Notes: generated by a model from the letters alone, not told the origin. Positions 1 to 5,894 are shown, counted from the stretch's first letter. The stretch is DNA of 7,080 nucleotides from Pelomonas sp041914785 (GCA_041914785.1 JAYSCT010000185.1:1-7080); one strand, 5' to 3'. Made by a program: numbers and translations.

Positions 1-949
1 GCTCGACCTTCTTCTTCAGCTCGCTGGCGAACAGGCCGCGCGGCATGACGGCGCCGAGGATGAAGCCGCCGAAGATGGCATGGATGCCCACGGCGTCCAT
101 GACGAAGGCCGACGTGCAGAACGCGATCAGCGTGATGCCCAGCACCGTGTTGCTCATGTGACCCTCGCGCTCCACCCTGCGGCCCAGCGGCGCCAGCAGC
201 CGGCGGCCGAACAGCATCACGAAGGCCGCCCAGATGACGCCGCCACCAATGGCCAGCACCGCCACGCCCGGGCCGGCACCAAAGGCGGCCAGCACCAGCG
301 CCAGCACGCACCAGGAGACGGCATCGTCGAAGGCGCCGGCCGTCAGCGACAGCGTGCCCAGCGACGTGTGTGCCAGGCCGCGCTCGTTGATGATGCGCGC
401 CAGCATGGGAAAGGCCGTCAGCGCGATGCAGGCGCCCATGAACAGCGTCGCGTTGGCCGGCGAGATGCCTTCGGCGAACAGCCCCGGCACCTGCAGCAGC
501 ATGGGCGTGATCAGGAAGGCGATGAAGAACGGCGCCGCGATGCCCGAGATGGACACGCCGATGGCGCTCCTGGCCTTGGTGGCGAAGTGGTCCAGCCGCA
601 GCGTCGTGCCAACGAGGAACATGTACAGCCCCACGCCCAGCTGCGCGCCGCAGTACAGGACGTTCTTCATCTCCTTGGGGAAGATGGCCGACTGGATGTC
701 GGGCATGAACAGGCCCAGCAGCGACGGGCCCAGCACCACGCCCGCGATCATCTCGCCCACCACCTGCGGCTGCGCCAGGAACTTGCTGCCCAGCCAGCCC
801 ACCACGCGGCAGGCCAGGATGATGAGGGCCAGCTGCAGGAAGAAGTGGACGCTGAAGTCGGTGAGCGAGTAGGTCTGCGCCACCGCAGGCGCCGGGCCGC
901 CGTGCTTGGCGAACACGTCACTCAACATGGCCAGAAGGTCGAATTGCAT
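1..949 (-). CDS. CPA2-family cation:proton antiporter (partial, C-terminus beyond window)
   Basis: Inner-membrane monovalent cation/proton exchanger of the Kef/NapA-like CPA2 superfamily, acting in pH and Na+/K+ homeostasis. The visible 316 residues start MQFDLLAMLSDVFAKHGG and hold a series of hydrophobic helices. The family signature PQVVGEMIAGVVLGPSLLG lies near residues 69-87. A GAFDDAVSWCVLA segment contains the adjacent aspartates D208-D209; in this superfamily the Asp-Asp pair marks the ion-binding site and is associated with electrogenic exchange (family knowledge). A further membrane segment, IHAIFGGFILGAVMPRGLF, lies near the left edge. The start at 949 is preceded by a good Shine-Dalgarno (GAGGA at 955-959, 5 bases from the ATG). 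The frame is open to base 1, so the last helices, and any regulatory TrkA-N domain, are outside the window. It is transcribed divergently from the toxin-antitoxin genes. Family assignment is firm; the transported ion cannot be told from sequence. Confidence 0.93.
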   Translation of the reverse strand, partial: MQFDLLAMLSDVFAKHGGPAPAVAQTYSLTDFSVHFFLQLALIILACRVVGWLGSKFLAQPQVVGEMIAGVVLGPSLLGLFMPDIQSAIFPKEMKNVLYCGAQLGVGLYMFLVGTTLRLDHFATKARSAIGVSISGIAAPFFIAFLITPMLLQVPGLFAEGISPANATLFMGACIALTAFPMLARIINERGLAHTSLGTLSLTAGAFDDAVSWCVLALVLAAFGAGPGVAVLAIGGGVIWAAFVMLFGRRLLAPLGRRVEREGHMSNTVLGITLIAFCTSAFVMDAVGIHAIFGGFILGAVMPRGLFASELKKKVE

Positions 950-1011
950 GAAGTTCCTCGTGGACTCTTGTGGGTCCTGCCGCGGGCCACACCGGCTGCC
1001 GGGCGGCCTTC

Positions 1012-1023
1012 GACAACGTTGTC
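1012..1023. promoter_or_regulatory. Perfect 12-bp palindrome, LacI-family-like operator
   Basis: GACAACGTTGTC is a perfect palindrome with a central CG. It fits the core of LacI/GalR-type operators (A-N-CG-N-T with symmetric flanks), although the outermost T and A of the usual 14-mer are C and T here. It lies 62 bases upstream of the antiporter start. On the minus strand it directly follows TTGATAGGAG, which could supply promoter elements, so a repressor site for the antiporter is plausible. No regulator gene is present in the window. Confidence 0.4.
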
Positions 1024-1039
1024 TCCTATCAAGCCACCT

Positions 1040-1052
1040 TCAGGTGACCTGA
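1040..1052. repeat. 13-bp inverted repeat TCAGGT-G-ACCTGA
   Basis: Two perfect 6-base arms around a single central base, 16 bases to the right of the 12-bp palindrome, in the antiporter/antitoxin divergent region. The odd centre and short arms fit a dimeric regulator site better than a hairpin. The regulator is unknown and a chance occurrence is possible. Confidence 0.25.
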
Positions 1053-1101
1053 CGTTCGGCACTGTGCCAGCCGGCTTTCCGGTGTCCATCGGGTCGAACA
1101 G

Positions 1102-1130
1102 AAACGAACCTACGTACCTACATCTCGTTT
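1102..1130. promoter_or_regulatory. Dyad AAACGA-N17-TCGTTT, candidate antitoxin operator
   Basis: Perfect 6-base arms at 1102-1107 and 1125-1130 enclose a TACGTA core and the direct repeat CCTAC at 1109-1113 and 1117-1121. An inverted copy of CCTAC occurs at 1147-1151. The right arm overlaps the candidate -35 of the antitoxin promoter. Phd/YefM antitoxins normally repress their own operon by binding such dyads, so this is the best autoregulatory operator candidate here. It rests on sequence symmetry and position only. Confidence 0.3.
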
Positions 1131-1157
1131 GCGCGCTTGAAGGCAGGTAGGCACAAT
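1129..1157 (+). promoter_or_regulatory. Candidate sigma70 promoter of the toxin-antitoxin-halogenase operon
   Basis: TTGCGC at 1129-1134 and CACAAT at 1152-1157 are separated by 17 bases, matching sigma70 consensus at 3/6 and 4/6 positions. Transcription would begin about 5 bases before the antitoxin ATG at 1169, giving a nearly leaderless message. That agrees with the lack of any Shine-Dalgarno in the bases before that ATG. Weak match, inferred. Confidence 0.3.
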
Positions 1158-1168
1158 CCGCCGCCACG

Positions 1169-1417
1169 ATGAAGCTCCTGTCCAGCCGCGAGTTCAACCG
1201 CGATGTCAGCCTCGCCAAGCGCGCTGCGCAGGTGGAGCCGGTGCTGATCACCGACCGCGGCCAGCCCACCCACGTGCTGCTGAGCATCGCCGAGTACCGG
1301 CGGCTGACCGGCGAGGGCGACAGCATCCTGGAGCTGCTGGCCCTGCCCGACACGGTGGCCATCGACGCGGCCGACCTGGCCTCCGACGGCGCCTGGGACC
1401 ACCGGGAGCCGCTCTGA
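1169..1417 (+). CDS. Type II toxin-antitoxin antitoxin, Phd/YefM family
   Basis: An 82-residue antitoxin, the usual size for the family. The N-terminal half, MKLLSSREFNRDVSLAKRAA followed by PVLITDRGQPTHVLLSIAEYRRL, is the Phd/YefM DNA-binding fold, which dimerises and represses its own promoter. The C-terminal 30 residues (ILELLALP and an acidic AIDAADLASDG stretch) are where toxin-neutralising contacts occur in relatives. The stop codon overlaps the ATG of the PIN-domain toxin by one base (TGATG), so the two are translationally coupled. No Shine-Dalgarno is visible before the ATG; the message may be nearly leaderless. Pairing of a Phd-type antitoxin with a PIN toxin is common in proteobacteria. 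Family assignment is secure; activity is inferred. Confidence 0.92.
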   Translation: MKLLSSREFNRDVSLAKRAAQVEPVLITDRGQPTHVLLSIAEYRRLTGEGDSILELLALPDTVAIDAADLASDGAWDHREPL

Positions 1418-1914
1418 TGTTCCTGCTGGACACCGGCATCGTGCTGGAGCTGCGCAAGGCCCGGGCCGCGCAGTCCGACGCCGGCCTGACGGCCTGGGCC
1501 GGCGGCATCCCGCGGCAGAAGCTGTTCATCTCGGCGCTGAACCTGCTGGAGATTGAGAGCGCCGCCGCAAGGCTGGGCCGCAAGGACCGCGCCGCCGGGC
1601 TGGTGGTGCGCGACTGGATCGACCAGCGCGTGATGCCCGCCTTCGAGGGCCGGGTGCTGCCGGTGGACGCCGCCGTCGTGCGCCGCCGCGCACAGCTGCC
1701 CTACGCCAACACGCGCGACGGCCTGCTCGCCGCCACGGCGCTGGAGCACGGGCTGACCTTCGTGACCCACCGCGTGTCGGCCTTCCGCGCCGGCCGCGTC
1801 AAGCTGCTCAACCCCTCCGGCTACATTGCCCAGGCCACCGACGAGGACGAGGACTGGAGCCAGGGCACCCAGACCGGCCACCAGTGGCTGAAGAACCTCT
1901 ACGTCCGGGCCTAG
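1417..1914 (+). CDS. PIN-domain ribonuclease toxin, VapC/FitB-like, with C-terminal extension
   Basis: Probable toxin of the pair: PIN-domain proteins are Mg2+-dependent RNases held inactive by the cognate antitoxin. Of 165 residues, about 1-135 form the PIN domain. The start FLLDT supplies D5, SALNLLEIE supplies E45, and NTRDGLLAATALEHGL supplies D101, the three core metal-binding acids. At the motif that usually reads TRN or TRD, this protein reads THR, so the fourth acidic/polar position (D122 of FitB by my alignment) is R119. Relatives usually end soon after the LLNP motif (here LLNPSGY, 130-136). Here about 29 further residues follow, with an acidic DEDEDW patch. GGGAG at 1404-1408 is a good Shine-Dalgarno, and the ATG overlaps the antitoxin stop. 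The stop lies 2 bases before the halogenase ATG. Toxicity is untested, and the R119 change leaves activity open. Confidence 0.88.
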   Translation: MFLLDTGIVLELRKARAAQSDAGLTAWAGGIPRQKLFISALNLLEIESAAARLGRKDRAAGLVVRDWIDQRVMPAFEGRVLPVDAAVVRRRAQLPYANTRDGLLAATALEHGLTFVTHRVSAFRAGRVKLLNPSGYIAQATDEDEDWSQGTQTGHQWLKNLYVRA

Positions 1915-1916
1915 AC

Positions 1917-3443
1917 ATGACGAACAAGAGACGCCTGCTGATCGTCGGCGGCGGCACCGCCGGCTGGCTCGCGGCCGCCTACCTGGCGCGCGCGCTGCGC
2001 CTGTCCGAGCGCCCCCACCTGGAGCTGACGGTGCTGGAGTCGCCGGAGATCGGCACCGTCGGCGTCGGCGAAGGCACCTTCCCCACCATCCGCAGCACGC
2101 TGCAGTTCCTCGGCATCGACGAGGCGCACTTCATCCGCGAGACCGCCGCGACGCTCAAGCAGGGCATCCGCTTCGTCGACTGGGTCCACACGCCGCAGGC
2201 CGGCCGGCACCAGCAGTTCTTCCATCCGTTCGAGGCGCCCTTCTACGCCGAGGACGTCAACCTCGTGCCCTACTGGCTGCTGCAGGACGAGGCGACGCGC
2301 CCGCCCTTCGCCCAGGCGCTGACGCTGCAGCAGCGCGTGGCCGAGGCGCAGCGCGCGCCCAAGCGTGCCGGCGAGGCGCCCTACGCTGCGCCGCTCAACT
2401 ACGCCTACCACTTCGACGCGCACAAGCTCGCCCGCCTGCTGGCCGAGCGCGCCCGCCAGCTGGGCGTGCGCCACGCGCAGGGCACCGTCACCCACGCCAC
2501 GCTGGACGAGGGCGGCGGCATCGCCTACCTCGACACCACGCAGGGCCGCTTCGACGCCGATCTCTACATCGACTGCACGGGCTTTCGCGCCGACCTCATC
2601 GGCCGCGCGCTGGCCAGCCCGTTCAAGTCCTGCCGCCACCAGCTCTTCGTCGACCGCGCGCTGGCCTGCAAGCTGCCGTTCGACGGCCCGGAGCTGGAGA
2701 GCTGCACCGTCGCCACCGCGCACGAGGCCGGCTGGCTGTGGGAGATCGGGCTGAACGGCACGCGCGGCATCGGCTGCGTCTACGCCAGCAGCCACATGAG
2801 CGACGAGCGCGCCGCCGACGTGCTGCGCGCCTACTGCGGCGCCGGCAACGAGGACCTGGCGCTGCGCAGCATCCCCTTCGAGCCCGGCTACCGCGAGCGG
2901 CAGTGGGTGAAGAACTGCGTCGCCGTGGGCCTGTCGGCCGGCTTCCTGGAGCCGCTGGAGGCCACGGGGCTGGTGCTCATCGAGGCCGCCGTGGGCATGA
3001 TCGCCGAGATGCTGCCGCACAGCGGCCCCATGGAGGCGCCCGCCCGGCGCTTCAACGAGCTGATGGCGCTGCGCTTCGACAACATCATCAACTTCCTGAA
3101 GCTGCACTACTGCCTGAGTCAGCGTGACGAGCCGTTCTGGCGCGACAACGCCCGCCCCGACACCCTCCCCGAGCGCCTGGCCGAGCTGCTGGCGCAGTGG
3201 CGGCTGCGCCCGCCGGGCCGCTTCGACTTCGTGCTGGACACCGAGACCTTCGCGTTCTTCAACTACCAGTACATCCTGTACGGCATGGGCTTCCACACCG
3301 ACCTCAGCGCCGGCCGCGCGGACTTCACGCAGGGCGCCGAGGCCGAGCGGCTGTTCGCCAAGATCCAGCGCTTCGCCGAACGCGCCGTCGCCGACCTGCC
3401 CAGCCACCGCGCACTCATCCAGCAGATCAACGCCGTCAAGTGA
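1917..3443 (+). CDS. Flavin-dependent tryptophan-halogenase-family protein
   Basis: 508-residue FAD protein of the Trp_halogenase family, usual length about 500-540. Known members use FADH2, O2 and halide to form HOCl/HOBr, which is passed to an active-site lysine and then to an aromatic substrate. Visible marks: the FAD-binding GGGTAGW (11-17) after strand LLIV; GVGEGTFPTIR (49-59); the lysine K81 in ATLKQGIRF, matching PrnA K79; IDCTGFR (218-224); and EPLEATGL (345-352), whose E348 matches PrnA E346. The halogenase signature GWxWxIP reads GWLWEIG (272-278), so its last position is Gly. The ATG at 1917 is chosen over an in-frame GTG at 1884 because it sits directly before the FAD fold. It has no clear Shine-Dalgarno and probably relies on coupling to the toxin stop 2 bases upstream. 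No flavin reductase or TonB receptor lies nearby. The family is sure; halogenating activity and substrate are not. Confidence 0.9.
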   Translation: MTNKRRLLIVGGGTAGWLAAAYLARALRLSERPHLELTVLESPEIGTVGVGEGTFPTIRSTLQFLGIDEAHFIRETAATLKQGIRFVDWVHTPQAGRHQQFFHPFEAPFYAEDVNLVPYWLLQDEATRPPFAQALTLQQRVAEAQRAPKRAGEAPYAAPLNYAYHFDAHKLARLLAERARQLGVRHAQGTVTHATLDEGGGIAYLDTTQGRFDADLYIDCTGFRADLIGRALASPFKSCRHQLFVDRALACKLPFDGPELESCTVATAHEAGWLWEIGLNGTRGIGCVYASSHMSDERAADVLRAYCGAGNEDLALRSIPFEPGYRERQWVKNCVAVGLSAGFLEPLEATGLVLIEAAVGMIAEMLPHSGPMEAPARRFNELMALRFDNIINFLKLHYCLSQRDEPFWRDNARPDTLPERLAELLAQWRLRPPGRFDFVLDTETFAFFNYQYILYGMGFHTDLSAGRADFTQGAEAERLFAKIQRFAERAVADLPSHRALIQQINAVK

Positions 3444-3469
3444 CCTGCGCCGGCGAGCGGCGTCCGCTG

Positions 3470-4423
3470 TCAGGCCGGCTCCGTCGCGCCGAACTGCCGC
3501 GCGGCGAAGCGCCACACCAGCCGTGACGCGTCCGGCCCCTGCGCATCGCTGAAGCGCTGCCGCGCGGCGCCGCCGCTCCAGGCGTGCCCCAGGCCCGCCA
3601 CCCGCACCAGCGTGGCCACCACGCGGCGTGAGCGCCGGTACTCGGTGACCTGCATCGGGTAACGCCGGCCGCGCTGCTGCTCGCGTGCCGGGCCCGGCTG
3701 CGCGCCCGCGGCGTCGGACCACAGCTGTGCTGCCGCCTCGGCATTTCGCGCCGACACGACGCCGTCCTGCTCACCGTGGATGACCATCAGCGGCGGCCAG
3801 TCGCCGCCGGTCACCGGCGCCGGCTCGCGCCGCCCCTGCATCGCGCCGACGGCGCCCGCCGCGGTGCGCGCCACGCCCGGCGGCACGCCGGAGTGCATCG
3901 CCAGCGCCTTGAAGCGCTGCGGGTAGCGCGTGGCCAGCAGCGCCGCCATGCTGGCGCCGGCCGACAGGCCCGCCACCGCCACCCGGGCCCGGTCGGCCGC
4001 GTACAGCACGCAGACCTGCTCGATGGCGCGCATGATCCACGCCGCCTCGGCCCAGGCGCGGCCGCCCTGCGTGTCGAACCAGTTCCAGCAGCCCTGCGCA
4101 TTCGCCAGCCGTGGCTGCTCGGGATACAGCACGAGGAAGCGCTCCTGCGCCGCGAGACGGTTCATGCGCGTGCTGGCGGCGAAACCCCGCGCGTCCTGGT
4201 GGCAGCCGTGCAGCATGACCATCAACGGCAGCCGCTCGCCAAAGCGCACGCCCGCCGGGCGGAACAGCCAATACGCGCGCGGCCCGGCCGCGGTGACCAG
4301 CGAGCCCATGCGCCAGTCGCCGTCACCGGCCGGCGGGCGCGCGCGGGCACGCAGCGGCTCTGCGGCACGGCGCAGCAGCGCCGCCTGCCGGTTCAGCAGC
4401 GCGGCCCAGCTGGGCGGCTTCAT
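3470..4423 (-). CDS. PHB-depolymerase-family alpha/beta-hydrolase esterase
   Basis: 317-residue serine esterase of the type-1 PHB depolymerase/LpqC family, which cleaves short-chain polyhydroxyalkanoate or related esters. Seen in order: LPLMVMLHGCHQD (66-78) with the oxyanion-hole HGC; the lipase box GLSAG (152-156) with nucleophile S154; a core YPEQ...CWNWFD region (100-117) typical of the family; MVIHGEQD (213-220) with probable acid D220; and GLGHAWSGG (277-285) with probable catalytic H280. The triad is therefore complete. The N-terminus (MKPPSWAALLNRQAALLRRA) is amphipathic and not a convincing signal peptide, suggesting an intracellular enzyme. The ATG at 4423 is 7 bases after the DUF2789 stop, so the two share a transcript; no good Shine-Dalgarno is seen. 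It converges on the halogenase with a 26-base gap. Exact substrate is not determined. Confidence 0.88.
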   Translation of the reverse strand: MKPPSWAALLNRQAALLRRAAEPLRARARPPAGDGDWRMGSLVTAAGPRAYWLFRPAGVRFGERLPLMVMLHGCHQDARGFAASTRMNRLAAQERFLVLYPEQPRLANAQGCWNWFDTQGGRAWAEAAWIMRAIEQVCVLYAADRARVAVAGLSAGASMAALLATRYPQRFKALAMHSGVPPGVARTAAGAVGAMQGRREPAPVTGGDWPPLMVIHGEQDGVVSARNAEAAAQLWSDAAGAQPGPAREQQRGRRYPMQVTEYRRSRRVVATLVRVAGLGHAWSGGAARQRFSDAQGPDASRLVWRFAARQFGATEPA

Positions 4424-4430
4424 CGCAGCG

Positions 4431-4739
4431 TCACGGCCGCATCGGCGGCGCGGCGTCGGGCGTCGCGCCGTCGACCTGCGCCAGCTCCGACGGGTCCGGG
4501 TGCTCGCGCAGCAGCGCGTTGAGCTGGTCGATGGCGACGCACCAGTCGCCGTCATCCTGGTGCCACTGCTCGCGCAGGAAGGCCACCTGGCCGGCGCTCC
4601 AGAACGGCGCCTCGGACAGGTTCAGCGTCTGCGGCAGCGGCCGGTGGCGGCGCACGAACGCCTGCATCTCGGACGGCGAGTCCGGCAGGCCCAGCTGGCG
4701 GAACAGGTCGTCGAGGTCGTGGTGGGTGGTGGTGTCCAT
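4431..4739 (-). CDS. DUF2789 family protein
   Basis: A 102-residue soluble acidic protein recognised as DUF2789, a small proteobacterial family of unknown function. It shows DLDDLFRQLGLPDSPSEMQA, FVRRHRPLP, then the aromatic/acidic core LSEAPFWSAGQVAFLREQW followed by DWCVAIDQLNALLRE, predicted helical throughout. The C-terminal 20 residues (rich in Pro, Ala and Asp) look disordered. I chose the ATG at 4739 because AAGGA precedes it by 8 bases; an in-frame ATG at 4763 would add eight residues and has a poorer ribosome site. It is the first gene of a two-gene minus-strand unit with the PHB-depolymerase-family esterase. Its role is unknown and the neighbour is the only clue. Confidence 0.85.
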   Translation of the reverse strand: MDTTTHHDLDDLFRQLGLPDSPSEMQAFVRRHRPLPQTLNLSEAPFWSAGQVAFLREQWHQDDGDWCVAIDQLNALLREHPDPSELAQVDGATPDAAPPMRP

Positions 4740-4767
4740 GGCGGCAATCCTTTCGTCGCCCATCTTG

Positions 4768-4785
4768 GCGGGCCACCCGGCCCGC
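4768..4785. repeat. Strong GC hairpin upstream of the DUF2789 gene
   Basis: GCGGGCC-ACCC-GGCCCGC: a perfect 7-bp stem with a 4-base loop, 28 bases before the DUF2789 start. If transcription starts upstream of it on the minus strand, it would be a stable 5'-leader structure. There is no T-run on either side, so it is not a classical intrinsic terminator. Confidence 0.4.
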
Positions 4786-4787
4786 TT

Positions 4788-4801
4788 GTGTCAGCGGACA
4801 C
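4788..4801. repeat. Inverted repeat GTGTC-AGCG-GACAC
   Basis: Perfect 5-base arms with a 4-base spacer, 2 bases from the neighbouring GC hairpin. On the minus strand it contains CTGACA, a 5/6 match to a -35 element. It could be an operator or part of the DUF2789 promoter. I see no -10 at standard spacing, so the promoter reading is weak. Confidence 0.25.
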
Positions 4802-4814
4802 CTCATCCGCCACC

Positions 4815-4840
4815 GCGACGGGGACGACGCGGGCCGTCGC
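4815..4840. repeat. Inverted repeat GCGACGG-N12-CCGTCGC
   Basis: Perfect 7-base arms separated by 12 bases, the third dyad within 75 bases of the DUF2789/lipid-kinase divergent region. The spacing suits either a hairpin or a dimeric binding site. High GC content makes chance matches of this type more likely. Confidence 0.2.
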
Positions 4841-4914
4841 TGCCGGGCCGTGTGCCACTGTCGGACGAGCGCGCGTTGTGCGCGGCGAGGTGACGGGCAG
4901 CCCGGCCGGCCGGC

Positions 4915-4920
4915 TATCGT
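4915..4920 (+). promoter_or_regulatory. Candidate -10 element of the lipid kinase operon
   Basis: TATCGT, the most AT-rich hexamer upstream of the lipid kinase, ends 8 bases before its ATG. No Shine-Dalgarno intervenes, so the transcript may be leaderless or nearly so. The best -35 candidate (GTGACG at 4890-4895) is 19 bases away, which is suboptimal. Tentative. Confidence 0.25.
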
Positions 4921-4928
4921 CAACGCCC

Positions 4929-5894
4929 ATGACTGCCCCGCTCTACGTCGTCTTCAACCGTGCCTCGGGCCGGGGCAACCGCGACGAGGTGGGCCCCGCC
5001 GTCGAGGCCGCCTGCGCGGCGGCGGGGCGCGCCTGCCGGCTGTTCCCGGTCGAGCAGCCCGGGCAGCTCGCCGCCGTCGCGCGCGATGCCGTGCGCGAGG
5101 CGCAGCCGGACCGCGGCATCGTCGTCGCGGCCGGCGGCGACGGCACGATCAACAGCGTGGCCCAGGCCGTGCTGGGCAGCGGCTGCCGCTTCGGCGTGCT
5201 GCCGCGCGGCACCTTCAACTACTTCGCGCGCACGCACGGCATCCCGGCCGACCTGGACGGCGCGCTGCGCGTGCTGCTGACCGAGGACGCCGTGGACGTG
5301 CGCGTGGGCCGGCTCAACGACCGCATCTTCCTCGTCAACGCCAGCCTGGGCCTGTACCCCGAGCTGCTGGAGGAGCGCGAGGCGTGGAAGCAGCAGTTCG
5401 GCCGCAGCCGCCTGGTGGCGCTGGCCGCCGGCATCAAGACGCTGCTGCGCGGCCATCGCAGCCTGCGGCTGGCCGTCGAGCTGGGCGGCCAGCAGCGCCA
5501 GGTGCGCACGCCGACGCTGTTCGTCGGCAACAACGCGCTGCAGATGGAGCAGGTGGGCGTGCCGCAGGCGCCAGCCATCGACGCAGGCCGGCTGGCGGGC
5601 GTCATGCTCAAGCCGGTGGGCCGCTGGACGATGCTGGCGCTGCTGGCACGCGGCGCCTTCGGCCAGCTCGGCGCGGCCGACCAGGTGCTGCACTTCGACT
5701 TCGACCGCCTGACCGTGCAGGCGCGCAGCTTCGGCGCGCGCCACATCAAGGTGGCGACCGACGGCGAAGTGTTCTGGATGCCGCTGCCGCTGCGCTTCGA
5801 CGTGGCGCCGCATGCGCTGCCGCTGATCCGCCCGCCCGGCCTGGCGCTGGAGCGCGCCCAGGCCCGGGCGGCCGCGCCGGAGCCGGGCGCATGA
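4929..5894 (+). CDS. Diacylglycerol-kinase-family lipid kinase (YegS/DgkB-like)
   Basis: 321-residue soluble kinase of the DAGK_cat family, close to the usual ~300. Members phosphorylate diacylglycerol or related lipids with ATP, recycling DAG into phosphatidic acid at the inner membrane. Motifs: the strand LYVVFNRASGRGN (5-17) with the P-loop-like NRASGRG; GIVVAAGGDGTINSVAQ (63-79) with the nucleotide-binding GGDGT at 69-73; and LPRGTFNYFARTHGIP (91-106), the family's LGTxNdfA motif with Tyr where Asp is frequent. These are followed by VNASLGLYPEL, LFVGNNALQM, and the C-terminal VATDGE motif. There is no membrane span. The ATG at 4929 begins directly on the first strand, and no Shine-Dalgarno is visible. 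The stop overlaps the metallophosphoesterase start by 4 bases (ATGA), indicating an operon. Family is secure; the actual lipid substrate is inferred. Confidence 0.9.
   Translation: MTAPLYVVFNRASGRGNRDEVGPAVEAACAAAGRACRLFPVEQPGQLAAVARDAVREAQPDRGIVVAAGGDGTINSVAQAVLGSGCRFGVLPRGTFNYFARTHGIPADLDGALRVLLTEDAVDVRVGRLNDRIFLVNASLGLYPELLEEREAWKQQFGRSRLVALAAGIKTLLRGHRSLRLAVELGGQQRQVRTPTLFVGNNALQMEQVGVPQAPAIDAGRLAGVMLKPVGRWTMLALLARGAFGQLGAADQVLHFDFDRLTVQARSFGARHIKVATDGEVFWMPLPLRFDVAPHALPLIRPPGLALERAQARAAAPEPGA

Noticed and set aside
80..1150. Long plus-strand open frames across the antiporter gene
   Set aside because: Translations are low-complexity (Arg, Gln, His rich) and overlap a clear CPA2 antiporter on the minus strand.
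922..1881. Minus-strand open frame across the toxin-antitoxin genes
   Set aside because: It is a shadow of two well-recognised overlapping plus-strand genes and shows no protein-family features.
1884..1916. Upstream in-frame GTG start for the halogenase
   Set aside because: It would add 11 residues overlapping the toxin gene, with no Shine-Dalgarno; the ATG at 1917 lies directly before the FAD-binding strand.
3456..3468. Small inverted repeat AGCGG-CGT-CCGCT between the convergent halogenase and esterase genes
   Set aside because: The stem is only 5 bp with no T-run on either side, so it is not enough to call a bidirectional terminator.
1911..3722. A 603-codon open frame antisense to the halogenase
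   Set aside because: It mirrors the halogenase frame in very GC-rich DNA where stops are rare, its product is low-complexity with no recognisable domain, and the halogenase on the other strand is certain.
4902..4913. CCGG tandem/palindromic run upstream of the lipid kinase
   Set aside because: Three CCGG units are likely compositional in DNA of this GC content; no further structure supports a function.
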